Source of the DNA: Candidatus Zixiibacteriota bacterium
GTDB lineage: Bacteria > Zixibacteria > MSB-5A5 > GN15 > PGXB01
Direction: 5' to 3'
Length of the DNA: 31,637 nt
NCBI GenBank assembly: GCA_900498245.1
Contig: LS998015.1
Span: 2,124,254 to 2,155,890 of the forward strand
In this document: positions 25,586 to 31,637 of the stretch, piece after piece
Layout: every line of letters begins with the position of its first letter
How positions within the stretch are numbered: the first letter of the stretch is position 1
The notes under the pieces: model-generated
The model's input: the letters and a program-made list of their open reading frames with translations, nothing else
Database searches by the model: none
What the model was told of the DNA's origin: nothing
Translations under genes and position numbers: made by a program

Positions 25586-27583
25586 CTAAGCGCGGATGGG
25601 AAGAATAATGAACGGTATTCCCCGATGATAGAAACGGCGCTGGACGGCAAATACAACATAGTTATGCAGCCATCTGGTGAAGAATTTCTCCTCGGGAAAA
25701 ACAATCTGACCTCCAAAAAAGACCGCGTCCGGGTATTTTTTCAATAGTGGCGGACCGATTTCTTCTATTTCATCTATCACATCGATGCCGACCGACGAAA
25801 CGCCCTCGGCATAGTACCCCTCCCGGTTCATGAAGTGGATATATTTTTTGAGTTCCTCATCGATATGCTGCCTCAAATTCTCGACTTCCGCCCTTCCTTT
25901 GAATACCCCGGCATCAACCACTCCGACTTGTATAAATACGAAATTTTTGAATACTCCCTTAAAAGTGCGAAATATGCTGAATAGAGAATGAAGCCCCAAT
26001 CCATTATAACCGTTCACCAGAAGGACCGCCGTCTTTCCGTTCGGATCTTCTTCCGGCGCCGGTCGCTCCTGCTTTTCACCCGAGACCGTGACTTCGCTCG
26101 CCGTTACCAGCAGATTATCGAGCCGTCGCAAAAGACGATGCGTTCTTTTATAATGACGTTTCACTCCCATCATCAGAACGACTAGGGCAAAGGTGATTAC
26201 CATTGTAATCCACCCGCCCTCGTGGAATTTTATGGCTACCACCGAGATGAGTATAAACGCGCATAAAATCAAGCCGATACCATTAATCAAAAAGCCGTTC
26301 CGCCAGCGGCGATCTTCCCGCCGCACTTGCCACCAGTGACGTACCATGCCGGTTTGCGACAGCACAAAGGTAATAAACACATTGATACTATAAAGGACCA
26401 AAAGCAACTGTACCGAGCCTTTGGTCAGAATCATCAAAATGGTGGCGGCTCCGCCCATCAAGAGAATCCCGTTCTTGGTCACCAGGCGGTCGCTCAGACT
26501 GGCGAACTTGGTCGGAAACCAGCGATCCAGAGCCATATTGGCCAGCACCCGGGGACCATCCACGAATCCGGTCTGGGCCGCCACAAAAAGAATCGCTCCC
26601 TCCGAAAGCAGAATTATCCAGATAAAAGCATCGGAGGCCGCTTTTCCCCAATGCTCGGTCAAGTTTGAAAATAATACCGCATTCAACGTTCGGCCCGATT
26701 CCGGGGCGACATCGAAGAGCATGTAAGATACCATCAAGCCCAGCACCATTATCGCCAGTGAATAGGCCATGTACTTCATGGTTCGCTTGCCGGTTTGTTC
26801 GCGCGGCTCGCGCAGGACTGGCAAACCGTTGCTGACGGCTTCGATTCCCGTGAAGGTTCCTGCCCCCATACTATATGCTCGCAGAATAACCACGAACACG
26901 CCCAGGTAACCTATTTGGGAACTGAGACCTTTTATCTCGTCGGCCGTCTTGCTGACCACTGACGGGAAATGATTGAAATGAAGAACAATCGAATATGTGA
27001 TGGCAAAAAGGTGCCCGACTACAAACAGCATGAATATCGGCATTAAAATCATTACCGATTCCTTCACTCCCCTCAAGTTGATGAGGGTAATGATTATCAC
27101 GCTTAGAATGGCGAATTCCAGTATGAAGGGCTGAAAGCCGGTCGGCAGAAAACTGAAAATCGCCTCCGCCCCACTGGCAATTGAGAGCGAAATCGTCAGA
27201 ACATAGTCAATGATCAAGGCACACCCGGATATCATTCCGAAGGTCGGCGACAAAAGCTTACTGGCCACCAGATAACCGCCACCCCCCGTGGGAAAAAGTT
27301 CAATTATATGAGAATAACTGGCACTGATTATGAAGATTGTCAGTACCGATCCCAGCGCCACAAAAATCCCCAGGTAGGAATGCTGCCCCAGGGCCTGAAA
27401 AGCCTCGGCCGGGCCATAGCACGACGATGATAGCCCATCCGCCCCTAAACCTATCCAGGCAAAGAAGGCAATCAGCGACAGTTTATGAAATACCCCGGGG
27501 TCCTGAGGGTTCCGTGCCCCTCCGATAATTATAGTCTTTAACCGGCTCAATAGCGGGGCTTTTTGATTAATTCCATCCGACAT
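25586..27583 (-). CDS. KimA-like APC-superfamily transporter
   Basis: A 665-residue membrane protein with about 12 hydrophobic helices and a C-terminal cytosolic domain (about 480-665). It resembles Bacillus KimA (YdaO), a KUP-type potassium importer within the APC fold: ADGLSSSCYG (D49, Y56) matches KimA's SDALSSVAYG, whose Asp36 and Tyr43 bind potassium. GGGGYLVASKLL, LINLRGVKES, GIEAVSNGLPVL and FVLSQTGM also align by eye. Other APC amino-acid permeases share the fold, so the substrate is uncertain; potassium is favoured by the conserved Asp-Tyr pair. The soluble domain resembles KimA's C-terminal domain only in place and length. No c-di-AMP riboswitch is seen in the short 130-bp upstream gap. 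Ribosome site is weak. No operon partner is evident. Confidence 0.85.
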   Translation of the reverse strand: MSDGINQKAPLLSRLKTIIIGGARNPQDPGVFHKLSLIAFFAWIGLGADGLSSSCYGPAEAFQALGQHSYLGIFVALGSVLTIFIISASYSHIIELFPTGGGGYLVASKLLSPTFGMISGCALIIDYVLTISLSIASGAEAIFSFLPTGFQPFILEFAILSVIIITLINLRGVKESVMILMPIFMLFVVGHLFAITYSIVLHFNHFPSVVSKTADEIKGLSSQIGYLGVFVVILRAYSMGAGTFTGIEAVSNGLPVLREPREQTGKRTMKYMAYSLAIMVLGLMVSYMLFDVAPESGRTLNAVLFSNLTEHWGKAASDAFIWIILLSEGAILFVAAQTGFVDGPRVLANMALDRWFPTKFASLSDRLVTKNGILLMGGAATILMILTKGSVQLLLVLYSINVFITFVLSQTGMVRHWWQVRREDRRWRNGFLINGIGLILCAFILISVVAIKFHEGGWITMVITFALVVLMMGVKRHYKRTHRLLRRLDNLLVTASEVTVSGEKQERPAPEEDPNGKTAVLLVNGYNGLGLHSLFSIFRTFKGVFKNFVFIQVGVVDAGVFKGRAEVENLRQHIDEELKKYIHFMNREGYYAEGVSSVGIDVIDEIEEIGPPLLKKYPDAVFFGGQIVFPEEKFFTRWLHNYVVFAVQRRFYHRGIPFIILPIRA

Positions 27584-27713
27584 GGTTCAATTCTACCATA
27601 AATGAATTCGGGCGGCCATTTAAAAAAAACTTCCTGTGATTTGCCGTTTCGCACAATATCGATACACATATTGAATGATTTCCGCTAATAATGTCAGAAG
27701 TGATCGAACTTTT

Positions 27714-28517
27714 TCAGCGCAGACGCGACCGCATTATGCGGTATTTCTGAGTATACGTATTGAGATTGGCCGGAAGCGGCTTAAGGGATTCGATGAGCGC
27801 TTTGCTTTTACTTATTCTATCCTGGGTTTCCGGATGATCCATCGACAGTTTCTCGAAGAAATTCGGATCCCCCTGTGACATCGCCGCCAGTTTTTCAAAC
27901 ATCGTTATTGCCCCCGATGGATCATACCCCGCTTTTATCATATATTGTATGCCGTAACTGTCGGCCTCATTTTCATTCTCACGGGAATAGCTGGCGAAAG
28001 TCAGTCCCATCCCGACATTGACTGCCGCCTTCAGGGCCCCCGGATCGTTGCCGAAAACCAGTTGCTCGAGAATAGAAACGCCCATGGCGGCCTGAAGTCT
28101 CTTGATCCCGTGTCGCGCCACCACATGGGAAATTTCGTGAGCCATAACGGCGGCCAGCTCTGCCTCGTTATCCATCTGTTTCAAAAGCCCGGTATATAGA
28201 AATACATATCCCCCGGGCGTTGCGAAAGCGTTAACCAGGTTGGTGTCAATGATAGCAAAATGGTAGGTGAGGTCCTTACGATCGCACCCGGCAACTATTT
28301 TCTGCCCGATTGTATTCACATACTGCTGCCATAATGTATCTTTGAGAATTCGATTCTCCGCCTGTATGCTCGAATCCATCTCATCGCCGATCGCGACTTC
28401 CTGATCGGTCCCAATGAAAATAAGCGACGTTTTGCCGCCCGGGCCCGTGACTGCGCACCCCGCCAGGATTATTATTAGGGCAAAAGGTAGGAGTCTTACA
28501 ATTGAAGGAAATTTCAT
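27714..28517 (-). CDS. M48-family zinc metallopeptidase lipoprotein
   Basis: A 267-residue lipoprotein. The signal peptide ends in LAGC with C21 as the acylated residue, so it faces the periplasm. The catalytic motif HEISH (127-131) gives two zinc ligands and the general base. The third is in the ENENEAD region (180-186), the M48 E-x-x/E-x-E-A-D signature. VNAFATPGGYVFLYTGL (about 95-112) is the conserved strand that lines the cleft. It resembles LoiP/BepA-type peptidases, which degrade misassembled outer-membrane proteins; it lacks a TPR tail. The ATG lies two bases after the preceding gene's stop, so it is co-transcribed with the small membrane protein and GH57 gene. No clear terminator after it was found. 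Confidence 0.94.
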   Translation of the reverse strand: MKFPSIVRLLPFALIIILAGCAVTGPGGKTSLIFIGTDQEVAIGDEMDSSIQAENRILKDTLWQQYVNTIGQKIVAGCDRKDLTYHFAIIDTNLVNAFATPGGYVFLYTGLLKQMDNEAELAAVMAHEISHVVARHGIKRLQAAMGVSILEQLVFGNDPGALKAAVNVGMGLTFASYSRENENEADSYGIQYMIKAGYDPSGAITMFEKLAAMSQGDPNFFEKLSMDHPETQDRISKSKALIESLKPLPANLNTYTQKYRIMRSRLR

Positions 28518-28519
28518 AC

Positions 28520-28921
28520 TCAGATTTTCATTTTGTCGGCAATGTCACTCAGGAACGGCAGGCGGTACGATTTCCCCTGTATCCCGAACACGATCCCGGC
28601 CGCGGCCGCTCCCAGCGCAACTATCAAAACCGTTTTCCAAATTGTCGATGATAAACCCGGTATTAAAAAGAGACCGGCCATGATTTCCAGCAAGAATAGC
28701 AGGAGTCCCTGTTTGCTGTGAAACCGGGCCTCCTGATTTTCCCGCATCTGCAGTAAAGGAATCAGGCAGAGAAAAGGAATATAAGCCAGTATTGAGGCAA
28801 TCATTCCCTGATCTTTGAGCAGATCGGCTTCTTTGGCCTTTTCGTCCTCGCCTTCATCCAGCGGCGGTATCTTGGCCTGTGTCGATACTTCGTCGTCTTT
28901 CAGAAAAAAAGAATCTGCCAT
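28520..28921 (-). CDS. Small membrane protein, DUF4870/Tic20-like
   Basis: A 133-residue protein. The N-terminal third is soluble, acidic and Lys-rich (DEGEDEKAKEADLLKDQG). Three or four hydrophobic helices follow: MIASILAYIPFLCLIPLL, GLLLFLLEIMAGLFLIPGL and TVLIVALGAAAAGIVFGIQG. The RFHSKQGLLLFL phrase is characteristic of DUF4870/Tic20-like membrane proteins, in which charged HS/KQG sits before a helix. No function is known for these. A good GGGGG ribosome site precedes the ATG. It lies 11 bp after GH57 and two bases before the M48 gene. Confidence 0.82.
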   Translation of the reverse strand: MADSFFLKDDEVSTQAKIPPLDEGEDEKAKEADLLKDQGMIASILAYIPFLCLIPLLQMRENQEARFHSKQGLLLFLLEIMAGLFLIPGLSSTIWKTVLIVALGAAAAGIVFGIQGKSYRLPFLSDIADKMKI

Positions 28922-28932
28922 TTCAATTCCCC

Positions 28933-31053
28933 CTAAACCTGCCAGAAAATTTCCCGATCACGTTCCGGCAAATCCACTGCAATATAATCCTCCACCGGCC
29001 ACTTCTCCAGCAACTGGGCTCCTTGATAATAATGAATTGCAAATTCCACGGTGCCGAATCCCTTGGGGATGATGGCGGTCCGCTCCAAAGAAACCTCAAG
29101 GATTCGGTCAAGGATATATTTGAATCCTTCCTTCTCTATCAACTCCCCCCTCTCCAGGAGCAGTTCCATTCGGTCGGCCGATTTGAATTCAATAATCACT
29201 CGGCTGTCCTTGATATCAACTAAATTTAATTTTGTCCCGAAGTCAAGGCGAATATGAAAATGCTCGGAATCGAACGCAAAGAAGATATCGCTTATCACGG
29301 AATCGACCCGATGCATCGCCCCACCGCCTTTGAGACAATCATAATGACCCGCCCCGCTCCATTCATAGTAATGGGTCAGGATTCCGTCCAGATGCGGCGT
29401 GAGAAGCGCCTCGGGAAAACTCAAAATGGCCTCGGCCTTCGTACGGTGAATCGGCCGCATAAGAATTTCGGGCGGAGCCAGCCCCAAAATCTCATACAGA
29501 ACTTTCAAGTGCAGACGGAATAATTCATCAAATTGAGCATTGTTAACTCCGATATGTTCGTCGCCGTACCACCAGCACCAGTCCGACCCTTCGGCAATAT
29601 AAATTTGGCGCCAGGCACGTGCTATCGTGTCCGGATCGGCATCGGGATGGCTTTTCTGGAAATTGACAAGTGCTTCCCGGGCCTTGGCCAAAAGATTCCA
29701 GGCCGCATTATCCTCATTATGGCCGATCCAGATGCGGAAATTATGATTTATCCACGAGCCGGCCATGATGCTCTTAAGCGGCGCCGCCGGGCCGATCTGC
29801 GTGGCCTCCGATAGCCCTACGGTTTTTATCCTTTCATCCGTCGCCAGGGCCTGATAAAATTTGTCAAGGAATTGCGACCCGTCATCGGGATAATATTCCC
29901 AGGCATTCTCCCCGTCCAGAATTACCGTGACGACCTTATCTTTCAAATTGTCTTTCAGGAAATCCGCAATATTGTGGAGAGCCTGCATGAAATCGCCGAC
30001 CGCACGCCCCGCCTCCCACGTGGAATAAACAAATCCTATTTTATCCGAAAGCCCTTTATCCCGGAAAAAAATCTTCAGCCCCGGTGCCCCGCTAAACTCA
30101 TAGGCTGTATGAGGGGAACCGCGTCGGCCGCCTGTTTTTAACTGTGAATTGTATAAAACTTCTTCATCCGTGGCCGCCCACGTGATTCCTTCATCACGGA
30201 TTATTCCTAAGACCTCTTCCGATACGGATCCCTCCGACGGCCACATCCCCTTCAATTCCGACCCAAAAAGATCCCGGAATTTTTCGGCGGCATTATGAAT
30301 CTGCCACCGGGCGTCTTCGGGATGCCGGAAACGCTCGGCAGGAAGCTGGATATTTGGCAGCGCCTCTTTGGCGCTGTCGGTATCGGCCAGAAGCGGCAAA
30401 ATCGGATGATAATAGGGCGTAAACGAAACATCAATTTTGCCCTCTCTATACAATTGCTGATAAGTCGGAATTATCCGTTTCAGAATTTCAATCTGGTGGC
30501 TCAGCAGAATCCGTTTATCCTCCTCGGTGAAATCCCGCCCTCTATCATAAAAACCGGCAATCTCCTTTTCCTTCCGGAACCGCGGATCCATCCAGACCAG
30601 GTTGGACCACATTTGAATATCTCGCCATTCTGATGTCGAAAAAAGTTCTATTGCCAGATCCAGATTGTTGCCGCTGCTTTCTTTCTTTCGAAATAATTGC
30701 CGGAAACGGGGATATGGTTCAATCATGGTCGCGGGGTGACCGGCGAAAAAAGTCGACAAAATCTCCTTCTTCTCATCCGGTCTTAACTCCAGCGCCGGTA
30801 TGCCGGAGAGCTCTTGATGGCGATCCCTGTAGCCCTGGCAATACATATCTATCTGATCCAGGAGTGACGGGACAAGATTGAACGTGACTTTTACCCCCGG
30901 ATACTGGGTCGCCGCCAGAGGCATGTCTAAATAGTCTTTAAGACCGTGTAGTCGTGCCCAGGGGAGCAGAAATTGCTTTTTTCTGGGATCGAAATAAAAC
31001 GGCTGATGCATATGCCAGAGAATGGCGACTTTTAGATATGTCTTCTCCGACAT
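28933..31053 (-). CDS. GH57-family glycoside hydrolase / glucanotransferase
   Basis: A 706-residue cytosolic enzyme (no signal peptide). GH57 enzymes act on alpha-glucans such as starch and glycogen. Signature: HMHQP (14-18); the nucleophile motif GMWPSEG with E274 as probable catalytic nucleophile; and VILDGENAWEYY with D380 as likely acid/base, as in GH57 amylopullulanase-type members. The C-terminal 150 residues (about 555-706) form a beta-rich, carbohydrate-binding-like domain. Which reaction, amylase, amylopullulanase or 4-alpha-glucanotransferase, cannot be decided here. No other glycogen gene is nearby. The ATG has no strong Shine-Dalgarno. It lies 14 bp after the TPR gene stop, so expression is likely coupled with it. 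Confidence 0.94.
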   Translation of the reverse strand: MSEKTYLKVAILWHMHQPFYFDPRKKQFLLPWARLHGLKDYLDMPLAATQYPGVKVTFNLVPSLLDQIDMYCQGYRDRHQELSGIPALELRPDEKKEILSTFFAGHPATMIEPYPRFRQLFRKKESSGNNLDLAIELFSTSEWRDIQMWSNLVWMDPRFRKEKEIAGFYDRGRDFTEEDKRILLSHQIEILKRIIPTYQQLYREGKIDVSFTPYYHPILPLLADTDSAKEALPNIQLPAERFRHPEDARWQIHNAAEKFRDLFGSELKGMWPSEGSVSEEVLGIIRDEGITWAATDEEVLYNSQLKTGGRRGSPHTAYEFSGAPGLKIFFRDKGLSDKIGFVYSTWEAGRAVGDFMQALHNIADFLKDNLKDKVVTVILDGENAWEYYPDDGSQFLDKFYQALATDERIKTVGLSEATQIGPAAPLKSIMAGSWINHNFRIWIGHNEDNAAWNLLAKAREALVNFQKSHPDADPDTIARAWRQIYIAEGSDWCWWYGDEHIGVNNAQFDELFRLHLKVLYEILGLAPPEILMRPIHRTKAEAILSFPEALLTPHLDGILTHYYEWSGAGHYDCLKGGGAMHRVDSVISDIFFAFDSEHFHIRLDFGTKLNLVDIKDSRVIIEFKSADRMELLLERGELIEKEGFKYILDRILEVSLERTAIIPKGFGTVEFAIHYYQGAQLLEKWPVEDYIAVDLPERDREIFWQV

Positions 31054-31067
31054 ATTGAAAACGAAAC

Positions 31068-31637
31068 TTACTGGGTTTGCAACTGCATCGCCAACCGCGT
31101 TGCCGCTAATTGAAAATCCGAACCGGGAAATTTGGAATTTATGACCGTAACCAGCGAATCGGCCTTCTGGCTGTCCCCGGCGGCGACATAATTCCTGACC
31201 GCCCCGACCAGATATTCCGGTTCGGCGGGAGAATCGGGAAATGCCTTCACCGTCTCCGCAAATTTATCTCCGGCCGCCAGAAATTGTTGTTTATTTTCAA
31301 GGCACGCCGCTACCCCGGCCATCGCGGATGCGGTCGTCAACGGATCCGAATGAACTTCGTCGATATATTTCTGATATTGAGTTATGGCGTCGTCATAACT
31401 CTTATTGTCGTAATAAGCATTGGCCAGATCGAACTGCGCCCGGGCCTTCACACTGCCGCTGTAGTTGTCGGCCAAATCCTTCAAATCCAGAATGGCTACC
31501 TGAAAATTCTGCTGCCGCAATTCGGCGATCGCCTTCGCCAACCGGTCGCCGGCCTGCTGAGCCTTATCGCTCTGCATCTTAAAATAATAAAAACCGGCGG
31601 CGATAAGGACCACCACCACCGCCAGACCGATTGCGAA
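31068..31637 (-). CDS. TPR-repeat membrane-anchored protein (5' end beyond window)
   Basis: At least 190 residues; the reading frame stays open to the window edge, so the N-terminus is missing. A GTG at 31619 could be read as a start, but it is within a hydrophobic helix (AIGLAVVVVLIAAGFYYF), so the real start is probably upstream. That helix is an N-terminal membrane anchor. The rest is a tetratricopeptide-type array: 'FQVAILDLKDLADNYSGS', 'ARAQFDLANAYYDNKSYDDAITQYQKYI', 'FAETVKAFPDSPAEPEYLVGAVRNYVAAGDSQKA', ending in LQTQ. The layout recalls YfgM/ancillary SecYEG subunit or periplasmic TPR proteins, without proof. It precedes GH57 in the same operon. Confidence 0.85.
   Translation of the reverse strand, partial: FAIGLAVVVVLIAAGFYYFKMQSDKAQQAGDRLAKAIAELRQQNFQVAILDLKDLADNYSGSVKARAQFDLANAYYDNKSYDDAITQYQKYIDEVHSDPLTTASAMAGVAACLENKQQFLAAGDKFAETVKAFPDSPAEPEYLVGAVRNYVAAGDSQKADSLVTVINSKFPGSDFQLAATRLAMQLQTQ

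Noticed and set aside
25375-25716. 113-codon minus-strand frame at the end of the transporter gene
   Set aside because: Overlaps the transporter's 3' end in another frame; composition is not protein-like (many rare Cys, Arg, Pro).
27584-27713. c-di-AMP riboswitch before the KimA-like gene
   Set aside because: The gap is only 130 bp, AT-rich, and shows no such conserved fold by eye.

Overview
This is a 31.6 kb stretch of a bacterial chromosome. Twenty-two of the 23 genes I can support lie on the minus strand, and all look like housekeeping or cell-envelope genes. I see no rRNA, tRNA, CRISPR array, phage or insertion sequence. The host appears to be a diderm (Gram-negative-type) bacterium. It encodes lipoproteins with a lipobox, several outer-membrane beta-barrels, a PorV/PorQ-family protein, a D15/Omp85-like barrel and an LPS-type heptosyltransferase/GmhB fusion. 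PorV-like proteins, DUF5683/PEGA proteins and barrel-propeller-peptidase fusions together recall the FCB superphylum and uncultured relatives such as Zixibacteria. That placement is inference, because no marker gene for taxonomy is present.

Layout, low to high coordinate. (1) 20-583: a small secreted or envelope protein of unknown function, the only plus-strand gene. (2) 607-6995: a heat-shock cluster, transcribed hsp20, dnaK, dnaJ, clpB. It has no grpE, hrcA or CIRCE operator; instead a 22-bp-period direct repeat precedes hsp20, and a terminator-like hairpin separates hsp20 from dnaK. (3) 7193-13354: three overlapping or abutting genes. In transcription order they are a peptidase-MA/TolB-propeller/outer-membrane-barrel fusion, a BamB-like PQQ-propeller lipoprotein and a HEAT-repeat protein. 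I regard this as the most interesting, possibly undescribed, system in the window. (4) 13506-16862: uppP, a GT9-GmhB fusion and amrS, tightly packed. (5) 16920-17564: a small outer-membrane protein behind a perfect sigma-70 consensus promoter. (6) 17882-19306: an orphan NtrC-type sigma-54 response regulator. (7) 19542-22659: a PEGA/DUF5683 protein, an FN3-type lipoprotein and a polytopic membrane protein. (8) 22789-25056: a polyprenyl-phosphate sugar transferase and a PorV-family protein, each preceded by a sigma-54-like -24/-12 element. (9) 25586-27583: a KimA-like APC transporter. (10) 27714-31637: a TPR membrane protein (cut by the window end), a GH57 glucan-active enzyme, a small membrane protein and an M48 lipoprotein peptidase.

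How the parts fit. UppP recycles the undecaprenyl carrier, the GT9-GmhB fusion is likely to act in LPS-core heptose metabolism, and the sugar transferase starts lipid-linked glycan synthesis. The lipoproteins, barrels and peptidases serve envelope biogenesis. The NtrC-type regulator and the two sigma-54-like promoters suggest that exopolysaccharide or surface functions are controlled together. The heat-shock genes form the cytosolic disaggregation machine. Start codons were moved downstream of the longest open frame for dnaK, the HEAT protein, the PQQ lipoprotein, the barrel fusion and the 280-residue membrane protein, using ribosome-binding sites, signal peptides and gene junctions.
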